The notes beneath the pieces were generated by a model that was given only the letters and a program-made list of their open reading frames with translations, made no database searches and was not told the DNA's origin. 64,000 bases of DNA, taken from positions 2,604,001 to 2,668,000 of the forward strand of contig NZ_CP073089.1 in NCBI RefSeq assembly GCF_018137945.1, written 5' to 3'. This DNA comes from Brevibacterium sp. W7.2 (GTDB lineage Bacteria; Actinomycetota; Actinomycetes; Actinomycetales; Brevibacteriaceae). Below, piece after piece: positions 18,101 to 26,564 of this stretch (the first letter of the stretch is position 1; each line of letters starts with the position of its first letter). The translations under genes were made by a program, and so were the position numbers.

Positions 18101-19440
18101 TCCGAGTAGAGACGGATTGTGATGCCCTCGCTCGTCCGTCCGGAGCGGCCCTTGCGCTGGTTCGCGCTGGCCTGCGAGATCCGCTCGATCGGCAGCCGCT
18201 GGACTCGGGTCCGGTTGGAGTAGCGGGAGATGCGGGCGGTGCCGACGTCGATGACGTATTTGATGCCCGGCACCGTCAGGGACGTCTCGGCGACGTTCGT
18301 GGCGAGGACGATGCGCGGACGCGAATGGGGTCGGAAGACCTTCTGCTGCTCACCGGCCGAGAGCCGGGCGAAGAGCGGGATGACCTCCCACTGGCGCATC
18401 CGCGGGTTCTTCCGCACATGCGCCTCGAGGGCGTCAGCGGTGTCGCGGATCTCGCGCTCTCCGGAGAGGAAGACGAGGATGTCGCCCGGTTCTTCGGCGC
18501 TGAGTTCGTCGACAGCGGCGATGATGCCGTCGATCTGGTCCTCGACCCCGGTCTCGTAGTCCCCGGATTCGCCGGGTCCATCGACGTCATCGTCGGCGGT
18601 GTCGTCGGTCAGGGGCCGGTAGCGGACCTCGACCGGATAGGTTCGGCCCTCGACTTCGATGATCGGGGCGTCGTCGAAGTGCTGCGAGAAGGATTCGGGG
18701 TCGATCGTCGCCGAGGTGATGATGATCTTGAGATCGGGCCGCTGCCGGCGCACCTCTTTGAGGTAGCCGAGGAGGAAGTCGATGTTGAGGCTGCGTTCGT
18801 GCGCCTCGTCGATGATGATGACCTCGTAGTCGCGCAGCAGTTTGTCGCGGGAGAGCTCGGAGAGGAGGATGCCGTCGGTCATCACCTTGATCCGGGTCTC
18901 GTCGGCGACCTGCGCGGTGAACCGCACCTGATAGCCGACGGTGCCCCCGAGGTCCTCGCCGAGTTCGTCGGCGATGCGTTCGGCCACGGTGCGCGCGGCG
19001 ATGCGCCGCGGCTGGGTGTGACCGATCATGCCCTCGACGCCGAGGCCGAGGTCGAGGCAGATCTTCGGCAGCTGCGTCGTCTTGCCCGACCCGGTCTCAC
19101 CGGCGATGATGACGACCTGGTTGTCGCGGATCGCCTCGGCGATCTCATCCTTCGCCGCACTGACCGGAAGTTCCTCCGGGTATGTCACCGCCACGGGGTG
19201 GGCGGCCCGCGACTCCCGCAGGCGGGCACGGCGCTCGCGGTGCTCGGCCCCGGTCATGCCCCGGCGGCCGCGGCGCTTCGCCGACCCGCCTCGGCGGGAT
19301 CCTCTTCTGCCGCGGGACCGCTCGCTGGGAGTGCGCTCATCGGCCGGGCGCTCGCTGCTCACCGGGCGCTCATCGGTACGGCGCTCGTCGTTCCGGGAGG
19401 TGTTCTGGTGCTCGGGTGCTGCCGAGTTCTCGTCTGCCAT
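15112..19440 (-). CDS. hrpA: ATP-dependent RNA helicase HrpA (DEAH box)
   Basis: 1442 residues, slightly longer than E. coli HrpA (1300). HrpA is a 3'-5' RNA helicase, in E. coli linked to mRNA processing and rescue of collided ribosomes. Motif I GETGSGKTTQLPK is near residue 120, the DEAH box (IIDEAHERS) near 210, SATID near 240 and QRKGRSGR (motif VI) near 420. A basic/Glu-rich tail of about 60 residues precedes the helicase. A low-complexity Gly/Ala/Arg-rich insert lies near residues 660-740, followed by the DUF3418 C-terminal region. GGGAGG stands 4 bases before the ATG. Confidence 0.95.
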   Translation of the reverse strand: MADENSAAPEHQNTSRNDERRTDERPVSSERPADERTPSERSRGRRGSRRGGSAKRRGRRGMTGAEHRERRARLRESRAAHPVAVTYPEELPVSAAKDEIAEAIRDNQVVIIAGETGSGKTTQLPKICLDLGLGVEGMIGHTQPRRIAARTVAERIADELGEDLGGTVGYQVRFTAQVADETRIKVMTDGILLSELSRDKLLRDYEVIIIDEAHERSLNIDFLLGYLKEVRRQRPDLKIIITSATIDPESFSQHFDDAPIIEVEGRTYPVEVRYRPLTDDTADDDVDGPGESGDYETGVEDQIDGIIAAVDELSAEEPGDILVFLSGEREIRDTADALEAHVRKNPRMRQWEVIPLFARLSAGEQQKVFRPHSRPRIVLATNVAETSLTVPGIKYVIDVGTARISRYSNRTRVQRLPIERISQASANQRKGRSGRTSEGITIRLYSEADFESRPEFTDPEILRTNLASVILQMADLGFASSDEEILGFPFLTPPDAKAVRDGRTLLAELGALTSDKSGAITVTPTGRKLSVLPIDPRLARMVIAGAEAGVGGEVLVIVAALSIQDPRERPTEVRAAADEKHARFVHRGSDFLSYLNLWNYLEDAQASMSSSKFRRQMKAEFLNFVRIREWQDLVGQLRSLLGSAGIRVDRPTWRQGDTEAAAGGDDSRAGRDGAGHQGANRRVQGRGQGAVASARTSSENRSGQGKIGFAELTAAKKQAKKARGGVEPGRGADAAAMKLDLRAVAIHRALLTGLLSMIGSRSEKHKDYQGARGTRFAIFPGSGLFKVNPDFVMAAELVETSRLWARTVAAIDPDWVIDAAGDLVTRQHSEPHWSRTAGAAMVHEKIALYGVTLASDRRVGYGTIDAAAARDMLIRNGLIDGDWRERFGFLDHNAAVVEEAEELASRTRNRRVLDQDDALFDFYDARIPATVTSAADLRSWWKGQKRRDPHLLDLTTAVLLSEDSESLTASVAEDYPMEWELADGTAAKLRYSFDPGSTEDGVTVEIPAAAVPLVDPNEFSWQVPGLREELVAAYIRSLPKNKRRYFVPAPDVAREILPALTPYQGSLPEVLAAHLSDRAGGGGLQDLVPITVSADDFDRERIPAHLRIRFRLVDGTRTVGLGEDLSVLTKTAKPQVKKARVKASAFTEKRGLTSWSIGQLADPDTADAGVVPGLADRGESVDLVAFDTAVQARLASREAVITLLSLGAGEALNYLRDGLTTEEKLVLAGHQKRSDELLAAIVRAGVRGIVESELGPAETSWVGDEAAFSRLRTAVNAQITEVTATLLPAVITALRRATELEKLMSSASSLTILANLADVQAWTGSRVSAAAIAAMTPAMVSALPRWVEAETVRIGAMQDSPMRDRQLMDRVTGSAEAVAKKLATRFPGLGSEPWNRWLVAVPSEWRAVLVQLEELRVSLYANGLGTPQPVSEKRIAKALALL

Positions 19441-19540
19441 CTCACCTCCCAGCTTATCGTCCGCCTGCCCTCCCTCAGCGCAGCCGGTGAGCGGCCGGGC
19501 CGGCAGCGTCAGCGCCGCTGCCGCGCCTCAGCACGGCATC

Positions 19541-20848
19541 TCAGCTCCACAGCGGGGAAAGGGCATCGATGAGCTGTTGGACGCCGAGGATGAGGAAGAG
19601 GAGTGCGGTGATCCCGAGCGCAAGGTTCGTGTGCCACCGGTTCGCCCATTCCTTCGGCACGCGCTTGCCGTTGAGCAGGCCGAGGAGGGTGAGGGCGAGG
19701 AACGGCATGAACAGCGCCCCGAGCACGCCGTAGGTCAGGATGAGCCCGATCGGCCGGTCGAGGAGGAAGAGGATCATCGGCGGGAACGTCAGCCACAGGA
19801 GGTAGAACTTGAAGTACTTGCCGCCGGTCAGCGTGTCCGGGTGCCCGGCGGGCTTCTTGCGCATGTGGCCCCAGAAGTCGGCGAACATCAGCGAGACGCC
19901 GTTCCACACTCCGATGATCGAGGAGAACGATGCCGCCCAGAATCCGACGAGGAAGCCGACGCCGACGACGTCGCCGTAGCGGGCCTTGAGGACATCGGTG
20001 AGGTCGAGGAGTCCCTCATCCCCGGCGGAGAGGGCGACGCCGGCGGAGCGGACCACCTCGGCGCCGACGATGAGCATCGCGATGACGAAGATGCCGGTCA
20101 TGACGTAGGCCATCGTGTTGTCGATGCGCATCACGCGCATCCACTTGGGCGTGATCCACCCCTTCTCCCGCAGCCAGTACCCGTAGGCGGCCAGGGTGAT
20201 CGTGCCGCCGACGCCACCGGCGAGCGCGAGCGTGTAGACGACCCCGCCGTCGGGGATGAGCGGGATGAGGCCGCGGAGCATCTCCGGCACATTGGGCACG
20301 GCGATGACGGCGAGGCCGACGACGGTGACGAACATGATCCCGACGAGGACCGCGGTGATCCTCTCGAACACCGTGTACCGGCCCAGCCACACCATCGTGA
20401 AGCCGGCGAGCCCCATGAGGACGGCCCACACCGTCAGCGGCACCATGGGGAAGAGCGCGGCCAGCGGCAAGGCCGCCGAACTCATCGCCGTCGCACCGTA
20501 GACGAAGCCCCAGATGATGATGTAGGGGCCGAAGTACCAGGTCGTCCACCGGCCCAGTGACCGCCAGCCCTCGAAGATCGTCTTGCCGGTGGCCAGGGTG
20601 TAGCGTCCGGCGCCTTCGACGAGGATGATCTTGAGGAGGACGCCGACGATGACGGCCCACAGCAGCGCATAGCCGTACCGGCTGCCGGCGACGAGCGTGG
20701 CGACCATGTCGGCGGCACCGACACCGGTGGCCGCCACGACGAGGCCCGGGCCGATGACCTTCCACTTCGGTCTGCCCTCGGCCTCACCGACGGTGCCGTG
20801 ACCGGAGTCCTGCGGCGGTGCTGGCGGTTGGCTCGGTCCGTCGGTCAT
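19541..20848 (-). CDS. Nramp-related transporter lacking the canonical metal-site motif
   Basis: 435 residues with about 11 hydrophobic helices and clear overall Nramp pattern (helix 1 begins WKVIGPGLVVAATGVGAADM). The usual DPGN motif of helix 1 is replaced by ATGVGA/AD. The usual MPH motif of helix 6 is absent; the corresponding segment reads TLAAYGYWLREKGW. Canonical Nramp proteins import Mn2+/Fe2+ with protons, so the different ligands suggest another substrate. GAAGGAG is 5 bases before the ATG. The 5' leader holds an 8-bp hairpin (20873-20906). Confidence 0.75.
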   Translation of the reverse strand: MTDGPSQPPAPPQDSGHGTVGEAEGRPKWKVIGPGLVVAATGVGAADMVATLVAGSRYGYALLWAVIVGVLLKIILVEGAGRYTLATGKTIFEGWRSLGRWTTWYFGPYIIIWGFVYGATAMSSAALPLAALFPMVPLTVWAVLMGLAGFTMVWLGRYTVFERITAVLVGIMFVTVVGLAVIAVPNVPEMLRGLIPLIPDGGVVYTLALAGGVGGTITLAAYGYWLREKGWITPKWMRVMRIDNTMAYVMTGIFVIAMLIVGAEVVRSAGVALSAGDEGLLDLTDVLKARYGDVVGVGFLVGFWAASFSSIIGVWNGVSLMFADFWGHMRKKPAGHPDTLTGGKYFKFYLLWLTFPPMILFLLDRPIGLILTYGVLGALFMPFLALTLLGLLNGKRVPKEWANRWHTNLALGITALLFLILGVQQLIDALSPLWS

Positions 20849-20872
20849 ACGTCTCCTTCGTCGTCTCCGGCA

Positions 20873-20924
20873 CTGCCGACGCGAACGTCACCGGTCCGGT
20901 CGGCAGGGTCTGCGTTCATGCTAC
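20873..20924 (-). promoter_or_regulatory. 5' leader of the Nramp-like gene: -10 box and hairpin
   Basis: Minus strand: TAGCAT (20924-20919) is a -10-like box. Downstream, CTGCCGAC/GTCGGCAG (20906-20899 and 20880-20873) form a perfect 8-bp hairpin with an 18-base loop, 24 bases before the start codon. I do not recognise a known riboswitch. Confidence 0.35.
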
Positions 20925-20994
20925 GTCAGCACGGAGGCACGACCGCGTGCTGCCTCACAGGGTGGGACACGGGTGCAGAGACGCAGGCGATGGA

Positions 20995-21444
20995 TCAGAA
21001 GAGGGCGGGCTGCCTCACCGTCCTCTGCGATCTCCTCGACGCCGCGGTCGGCGGTCTCGGCACGGACCGTCGGGCGGGGGCGGAGGCGAGCTCGAGTTCG
21101 ATCCACCGGCAGATGACGGCGACGACCTCGGACTGTTCGGCGGCAGTGAGCGCACGACCGGCGGCGATGCCGTGGCTGGACTGCAGGCACGTGCGACAGC
21201 ACGTCGCCGTGGCGTGCTGGGCGAGGAAGACGGGGTGGCCCTTCCACGGGGTCTGCTTGCCGTCGCGTGGCGGATTGCGCGGGGCCAGTCGGGTGGCGAT
21301 GAAGTCCTCTGCGTGCCGCTTCATCGTGTCCATGTCGCGTGCGGCGATGTAGTCGAGGTCGGAGTCGCGGAGGTGGAAGCGCGAGCGGAAAGGGGTGCGG
21401 GTGATGCGCCCGATCCGCTCGTCCAACTGCTGGTGATCCGTCAT
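20995..21444 (-). CDS. DUF4186 domain protein
   Basis: 149 residues. The family core is clear: RFHLRDSDLDYIAARD, then RLAPRNPPRDGKQTPWKGHPVF and LAQHATATCCRTCLQSSHGI, with a conserved CCRTC cysteine group that may bind metal. The family's function is unknown. I start it at the ATG at 21444, preceded 6 bases upstream by TACGCT, again a leaderless-type arrangement. A longer frame adds 23 atypical residues. The C-terminal ~40 residues are Arg/Pro-rich and outside the family core. It is divergent from the DUF202 pair. Confidence 0.8.
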   Translation of the reverse strand: MTDHQQLDERIGRITRTPFRSRFHLRDSDLDYIAARDMDTMKRHAEDFIATRLAPRNPPRDGKQTPWKGHPVFLAQHATATCCRTCLQSSHGIAAGRALTAAEQSEVVAVICRWIELELASAPARRSVPRPPTAASRRSQRTVRQPALF

Positions 21445-21575
21445 GTGGGGAGCGTATCCGGCGCCACTGACACGGGTCGGCGGACACCGGCGGTGACCGC
21501 AGACGGTGGTCACCGCCGCATCACACTGTGAACGGTGACGGCCCGGGAGTGGGACGCGGATGTATTCTCAAAGAC

Positions 21576-21956
21576 GTGGCACACGACGACACGCGCAGCA
21601 GGCTCGCCCAGCGGATGTTCCCCGACGGGGAGGATCCCGACCCGCGGTTCACGCTCGCGAACGAGCGGACGTTCCTCTCCTGGATCCGCACGTCGCTGGC
21701 GTTCATCGGCGGCGGCATCGCGGTCGAGGCGTTCACCGGGGCGATCTTCTCCCCCGGGCTGCGCGCGACGCTGTCGATCGTGCTCATGGCCATCGGATTC
21801 GTCCTCGCCGCCGGAGCCGCCTTCCGCTGGTTCCGCATCGAGTCGGCGATGCGGCGCAAGGAGTCGCTGCCCCTGCCGCTCATCATCCCCATCGTCAGCC
21901 TCGCCTCGGCGCTCGGTGCCGGTCTCCTCGTCCTCGTCTTCTCCGGGGTGCTGTGA
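21576..21956 (+). CDS. YidH/DUF202 family membrane protein (first of a pair)
   Basis: 126 residues. The DUF202 signature LANERTFLSWIRTSLAFIGGG is followed by three hydrophobic helices. Function unknown. I chose the GTG at 21576: TATTCT (21563-21568) lies 7 bases before it with no ribosome-binding site, whereas the longer frame begins in front of that box. The stop overlaps the start of a second DUF202 gene by GTGA, so the two are coupled and may form a complex. Confidence 0.82.
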   Translation: MAHDDTRSRLAQRMFPDGEDPDPRFTLANERTFLSWIRTSLAFIGGGIAVEAFTGAIFSPGLRATLSIVLMAIGFVLAAGAAFRWFRIESAMRRKESLPLPLIIPIVSLASALGAGLLVLVFSGVL

Positions 21957-22303
21957 CCCCGTCGAAGTCGACGCGGTACATGCCGCACGAGGATCCGGGC
22001 CTGCAGCCGGAGCGGACGACCCAGTCGTGGCTGCGGACGAGCCTGACGATGACCGTCGTCAGTCTCCTCTTCATCCGCTGGATCACGATCTTCCCCGTCG
22101 TCTCCGTCTCCGTCTTCGTCCTCTGCCTCGGCCTCGCCATCGCGGCGATCGCCATGCAGGCCGACCGATACCGCATCGGCGCCGGGTCGATCCGCGCCGA
22201 ACGCGGTCAGCCCACACCGTGGGCGGTCATCTCCATCACCGTCTCCGTCTGTCTCATCGCCGCCCTCGGCATCGCCTCGGTGATCCAGCTGACCTTCGGC
22301 TGA
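21953..22303 (+). CDS. DUF202 family membrane protein (second of a pair)
   Basis: 116 residues, GTG start overlapping the previous stop by 4 bases. The short signature PERTTQSWLRTSLTMTVVSLL is the DUF202 motif with Gln in place of the usual Phe/Leu. Three hydrophobic helices follow and the C-terminus lies outside or in the membrane. Paired DUF202 genes of unequal length are common in actinobacteria. Function unknown. Confidence 0.8.
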   Translation: MTPSKSTRYMPHEDPGLQPERTTQSWLRTSLTMTVVSLLFIRWITIFPVVSVSVFVLCLGLAIAAIAMQADRYRIGAGSIRAERGQPTPWAVISITVSVCLIAALGIASVIQLTFG

Positions 22304-22450
22304 GGGACCCGGGCCCCTCCGTTCGGGAGCGTCGATCCGGTCCTCTCCGCTCCACCGGACTCCGCCAGCTCCCACTGCCGCCGCGACATCGACGTTCCTC
22401 GTCGTGAGACCGCCGTCCCGAGTCATCAGGGGCCTCCCTAGACTGGGGGC

Positions 22451-22771
22451 ATGAAGGATGCCCAGGAAGTCTCCACTGCCCCACTCGTCGGCCTCGGCCT
22501 CATCGGCGGGTTTCTCACCGCCCGCGAGACCGGGATCCGCCCCCTCGGCGGGGTCGTCCTCGCCGCCGCCGGCGCATACGCGGCACGCACGTGGTACGTC
22601 AAGCGCGGTTGGCCCACGGCGACCGCCCTCAGCCTCGCCTACCTCGGCGGGTTCGGTCTCTCGCACCCGCTGGCGAAGAAGATCGGGGCCTGGCCCGCCG
22701 TCTTCACCGTGACCGCCGCGAGTGCCGCGGCCGCCCACTTCGCCGTCGACGCAGTCCCGGCGAAGGACTGA
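22451..22771 (+). CDS. Small hydrophobic protein, unknown function
   Basis: 106 residues, mostly alanine- and glycine-rich helices (three to four possible membrane segments). No family recognised, though small proteins of this type lie near transporters in related genomes. ATG at 22451 with TAGACT (22439-22444) 6 bases upstream: a clear leaderless arrangement. It ends 37 bases before the AEC transporter gene and is probably co-transcribed with it. Confidence 0.65.
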   Translation: MKDAQEVSTAPLVGLGLIGGFLTARETGIRPLGGVVLAAAGAYAARTWYVKRGWPTATALSLAYLGGFGLSHPLAKKIGAWPAVFTVTAASAAAAHFAVDAVPAKD

Positions 22772-22808
22772 CCCGACCACTCACAGAAACGAGGATCACC
22801 GGTAGCCC

Positions 22809-23735
22809 ATGCTGGCCGTATTCGAAGGATTCGCCGTCATCGCGGGGGTCATCCTCGTCGGGTTCCTCCTCGGGCGCTCCGGAGTCCTCGGGCCCAGCGG
22901 ACAGCAGGTCATCGCGAAGCTCGTCTTCTACGCGGGCACCCCGACGCTGCTCTACGTCACGGTCTCCCAGACCGACCTCGGGCTGATCTTCAATACGGCG
23001 CTGCTCGCCACCGGCGGGTCGGCGATCATCGTCGGGTTCCTCCTCTTCGCCCTCACCCGCTGGGTGCGCAAACGCAGCACCGGCGAGGCGATGTTCTCCG
23101 CGTGGGCGGTCAGCTACGTCAACATCGGCAACCTCGGGATCCCGATCGCCGCCTACGTCCTCCACGACGTCGGCTACGTCGCCCCCGTCCTGCTCTTCCA
23201 GCTCATCGTCCTCGCCCCGATCGGCATGACCGTCCTCGACGGCGCGGGCAAGAAGAAGCACGACACTCACTGGTACACCACGATCCTCCAGGTCGCGAAG
23301 AACCCGATCCTGCTCGGGGCGGCGGCAGGAGTGGCCGCCTCGGCGACGGGATTCGAGCTCCCGCGGTTCATCTTCGAGCCGATCGACATGATCGGGGCGA
23401 CGGCGGTGCCCGGCGCCCTGCTCGCGTTCGGCATCTCTCTTAAGGACGGGTGGGCGCTGCCGATCAAGGGCACCCGTTCGCAGCTGAGCTACATCACCGT
23501 CGGCAAACTCGTCGCCCAGCCGGTCATCGCCTGGGCGATCGGCGGCCCGCTGCTGGGCTATACGGGCATCGACCTGTTCGCCATCGTCGTCACCTCCGCC
23601 CTGCCGACGGCGCAGAACGTCTACATCTACGCGATGCAGTATCGCCAATCCGAGGCGCTCATGCGCGATGCCGTCTTCATCACCACGGTCCTTGCCGTGC
23701 CGGCCCTCGTCATCGTCGCCGCTCTCCTCGGGTGA
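22809..23735 (+). CDS. AEC family transporter (auxin efflux carrier fold)
   Basis: 308 residues with ten hydrophobic helices in two halves. The typical AEC features are present: GNLGIPIAAYVLHDVG in the fourth/fifth helix region and ALPTAQNVYIYAMQYRQ near residue 260. Bacterial relatives export small organic acids such as malate or malonate; the substrate here is not known. A weak GAGG ribosome-binding site lies 13 bases before the ATG. It sits directly after the 106-aa membrane-protein gene. Confidence 0.85.
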   Translation: MLAVFEGFAVIAGVILVGFLLGRSGVLGPSGQQVIAKLVFYAGTPTLLYVTVSQTDLGLIFNTALLATGGSAIIVGFLLFALTRWVRKRSTGEAMFSAWAVSYVNIGNLGIPIAAYVLHDVGYVAPVLLFQLIVLAPIGMTVLDGAGKKKHDTHWYTTILQVAKNPILLGAAAGVAASATGFELPRFIFEPIDMIGATAVPGALLAFGISLKDGWALPIKGTRSQLSYITVGKLVAQPVIAWAIGGPLLGYTGIDLFAIVVTSALPTAQNVYIYAMQYRQSEALMRDAVFITTVLAVPALVIVAALLG

Positions 23736-23856
23736 GGGGCGGCGTCCTCAAGTGAGGACTGCCCGTGACAATGCCAGGGGCCGACCGCCTCGGCGATATC
23801 GGGGTCCGTGGCGTGTCCTCCCGGGCTCGGCGCACCCTGTCACTGACAATGGGAGC

Positions 23857-24945
23857 GTGGCTGGAGACGAGAAGAACGAGACCGAAGACCTCCTGAGCAG
23901 GCGCATGAGCTCAGGGTCGACGAGCGCTGCCGACAAGTCCTCGGCGCCTCTCGAGGCCGCGAACGACCCGTCGACCGACACCGAGGCGTTCGATCCGATC
24001 AAGGATCCCATCCTCAAGGAGGAGCCCCGCCCGTCGACCGGCCCGGTGCGCGTGGCACCCGCCCACTCGAATGCGCCGCAGGAGACCGCCCGCACTCGCG
24101 AGGTCCCTGCCAACGGTGCGGCCGCGACGACGCCGGGGAGCGCTTCCCGCCCCTCGGTGATGAGCGAGGAGGACTGGGCGGCGGTGACGAAGGCCGCGAC
24201 GTCGACCGACACGCACGAGCCGGAGTACCCCGAACGCCGCCGGAACCCCCTCGACATCATCGGCACGATCTGGATCGCCCTGTCCGTGCCGTTCATGCTC
24301 CTCGCGCTCTCCGTGCGCGCGATCGCCTCGGGGATGTTCCTCAAGTTCGAGTACTTCCGCCCCGGCTTCCCTGCCGATCAGTTCGGCTTCGGCTCCGCCG
24401 ACCGCGAGCACTACGGCACGTACGTCATCGACTACCTCCACAACCTCGACTCGCGCCGCTACCTCGCCGATGTCGTCATGCCCAACGGCGAACCCGTCTT
24501 CATCTCCTCCGAGCTCGACCACATGGCCGACGTCAAGGGCCTCATCTCCCTCCTCTACCTCATCGCGATCATCGGCTTCATCGGCACGGTCCTCTTCTCC
24601 CTCTACCTCTCGCGCAGGAACGGGATGGGCATGCGCATCGGGTTCCGCCTCGGCGCGATCTTCAGCTTCATCGCGATGGCCGGCCTCGCCGTCGTCGCGC
24701 TGCTGGGCTGGGAGAGCTTCTTCCGCGGATTCCACCGCGTCTTCTTCGCCGACGGGACGTGGGAGTTCTACGCCGACGACTCCCTCATCCGCCTCTTCCC
24801 GCCCCAGTTCTGGGTCGACGCGGGCATCGGTGCGGGCGGGATCTTCCTCCTCCTCACCATCATCCTCTTCCTCTTCAGCTTCGCCGGTCACAAGAAACGC
24901 AAAGCCGCGAAGAAGGCCCAGCGCGAGTCCGCCGACCGCATCTGA
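23857..24945 (+). CDS. DUF1461 (TIGR01906) integral membrane protein
   Basis: 362 residues. The first ~110 are hydrophilic, Ser/Asp/Pro-rich and probably disordered. Then four hydrophobic segments follow. A large external loop after the first holds the family features, including YLHNLDSRRYLADVVMPNGE and ELDHMADVKGLI. A second external loop has FHRVFFADGTWEFYADDSLIRLFPPQFW. This is the layout of DUF1461, found in firmicutes and actinobacteria without a known role. The GTG at 23857 has GACAAT 6 bases upstream (23845-23850). A Lys-rich tail ends the protein. Confidence 0.85.
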   Translation: MAGDEKNETEDLLSRRMSSGSTSAADKSSAPLEAANDPSTDTEAFDPIKDPILKEEPRPSTGPVRVAPAHSNAPQETARTREVPANGAAATTPGSASRPSVMSEEDWAAVTKAATSTDTHEPEYPERRRNPLDIIGTIWIALSVPFMLLALSVRAIASGMFLKFEYFRPGFPADQFGFGSADREHYGTYVIDYLHNLDSRRYLADVVMPNGEPVFISSELDHMADVKGLISLLYLIAIIGFIGTVLFSLYLSRRNGMGMRIGFRLGAIFSFIAMAGLAVVALLGWESFFRGFHRVFFADGTWEFYADDSLIRLFPPQFWVDAGIGAGGIFLLLTIILFLFSFAGHKKRKAAKKAQRESADRI

Positions 24946-25255
24946 ATCCCGCCGCAGGTAGCGGCACTCTGCGCTCACGCGCTCCACGGTTCCGGCCGGG
25001 TGGTCTTTCCCCTTCCACCCGGCCGCATGCTTTCTCCGCCCTCCCATATCGCCGAGGTGGCTGAACTTCGCCGTTCCGCGCCCGCAGACGATCATCCCCC
25101 GTTGAACGTCTGCACCGTTCCGCATCGTGCCGTGGGCGTCAGGTGTGAGTCCCCGGCGAACCTCTCCCCGCGCTTGCACGGGCGGCCGGGTCTGAGTAAC
25201 GTCGATGACAAGGCACCATGCCTGAAACCCGGCACCGATCGAAGGAGCCTCGACC
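24946..25255. other. Gene-free region upstream of the SDR gene
   Basis: 310 bases with no convincing coding frame or structured RNA. It contains one copy of the recurring CGCCGAGGTG motif (near 25051) and, just before the next gene, a GAAGGAG ribosome-binding site. A promoter for the SDR gene must lie here, but I could not choose one. Confidence 0.5.
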
Positions 25256-26158
25256 ATGGCGAATGACACCGATCAGCTGACGTTCCAGAACCCCGTCACC
25301 CGCTATCCCAGCATCACCCCGCCCCGGCAGGATCAGCCCGAACCGGGTCTCGATCGCGACCTCGAACCCCAGACCGATCGCGGTGAGGACTCGTATCGCG
25401 GAACGGGCAGGCTCGAGGGCCGCAGAGCTCTCATCACGGGAGGCGACTCGGGCCTCGGGGCGGCGATCGCGATCGCCTTCGCCCGCGAGGGCGCTGACGT
25501 CGCGCTCAACTACCTCCCCGTCGAGCAGCCCGACGCCGACGAGGTCAAGCGCGTCATCGAGGCGACCGGACGCGCGGTCCACCTCTTCCCCGGCGACCTC
25601 ACCGACCCGCAGTTCTGCGCGGACCTCGTCACAGACGCCGCCGACGCCCTCGGCGGGCTCGATGCCGTGGTCAACAACGCCGGCCGGCAGATCTCCGTCG
25701 AGGCGATCTCCGATCTCACCGACGAGCAGTGGGCGAAGACGTTCCAGACGAACATCGCTGCGATCTTCCACATCAGCAAGGCCGCCGCCGAGGTGCTGGC
25801 CCCGGGATCGACGATCGTCAACTCCACCTCGGTGCAGGCGTACAGTCCCTCGGCCCACCTCCTCGACTACGCCTCGACGAAGGCCGCGATCAACAACTTC
25901 TCGAAGGGCCTCGCCCAGCAGCTCGCACCCCGCGGCATCCGCGTCAACGCCGTCGCTCCGGGACCGTTCTGGACCCCATTGCAGGTCTCCGACGGACAGC
26001 CGAAGGACGCCCTGCCCGAGTTCGGCAAGGACACCGCTCTCGGTCGCGCCGGCCAGCCCACCGAGGTGGCGCCCGCCTACGTGTTCCTCACGTCCCCGGA
26101 GTCGAGCTACGTCGTCGGTGAGACCCTCAACGTCAACGGCGGTCAGCCGACGCCCTGA
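25256..26158 (+). CDS. Short-chain dehydrogenase/reductase (stress-protein type)
   Basis: 300 residues. After a ~50-residue N-terminal extension typical of the general-stress SDR subgroup (Bacillus GS39/YhdF type) come the cofactor motif TGGDSGLG (residues 61-68), NNAG (near 141) and a catalytic Ser, Tyr and Lys (STSVQAY...YASTK). The C-terminus ends VNGGQPTP. The enzyme is NAD(P)H-dependent with unknown substrate. GAAGGAG lies 7 bases before the ATG. A small acidic protein gene follows 71 bases later. Confidence 0.88.
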   Translation: MANDTDQLTFQNPVTRYPSITPPRQDQPEPGLDRDLEPQTDRGEDSYRGTGRLEGRRALITGGDSGLGAAIAIAFAREGADVALNYLPVEQPDADEVKRVIEATGRAVHLFPGDLTDPQFCADLVTDAADALGGLDAVVNNAGRQISVEAISDLTDEQWAKTFQTNIAAIFHISKAAAEVLAPGSTIVNSTSVQAYSPSAHLLDYASTKAAINNFSKGLAQQLAPRGIRVNAVAPGPFWTPLQVSDGQPKDALPEFGKDTALGRAGQPTEVAPAYVFLTSPESSYVVGETLNVNGGQPTP

Positions 26159-26229
26159 CCGTCGAGGCACCTCCAAGCCCCCAGCGGTGAGCACCGCGCT
26201 GACCGCACCTCTGATGAAAGGACATGCTC

Positions 26230-26508
26230 ATGAGCTCCGAGACCACCCCGCCCGATGAGACCTCAAGCCCCGACACAAGCCCCGACAAGAGCTCCGAGCC
26301 TGCAGCCGCGGTGACGAAAGCACCGCAGGTGTCGACCGACGAGGACGGCGACACCGTGCGCGGCAGCGCAGCGGGCACCGACGGAACGACGGACGAGCAC
26401 CGCGCCGACGCGCCCGGCAGCGCGGCCGACGACGACGGCCTCGTCGACGTCGGTGAGGTCCTCACCGGCGAATCCTCCGACGACGGACCTCCCGAGATGC
26501 CCGCCTGA
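26230..26508 (+). CDS. Small acidic, disordered protein
   Basis: 92 residues, composed almost wholly of Asp, Glu, Ser, Thr, Pro, Ala and Gly; no hydrophobic core. The ATG at 26230 is preferred over the one at 26224 because AAAGGA is 7 bases before it and only 1 base before the other. No family recognised. It is co-oriented with the SDR gene and may share its stress regulation; that is inference. A hairpin terminator follows. Confidence 0.6.
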   Translation: MSSETTPPDETSSPDTSPDKSSEPAAAVTKAPQVSTDEDGDTVRGSAAGTDGTTDEHRADAPGSAADDDGLVDVGEVLTGESSDDGPPEMPA

Positions 26509-26518
26509 GAACGACACC

Positions 26519-26543
26519 GGCTCCCGTGCACCGCACGGGGGCC
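26519..26543. terminator. Hairpin between convergent genes
   Basis: Eleven-base arms 26519-26529 and 26533-26543 (core CCCGTGC/GCACGGG, one wobble pair) with a 3-base loop. It sits between the acidic-protein gene and ppk2 and could serve both. Confidence 0.6.
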
Positions 26544-26564
26544 GACTGTTCGTGCCGCGGCCGC

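Noticed and set aside
25000..25266. Small gene upstream of the SDR
   Set aside because: The 88-residue frame overlaps the SDR start, has no ribosome-binding site and shows no protein-like pattern.
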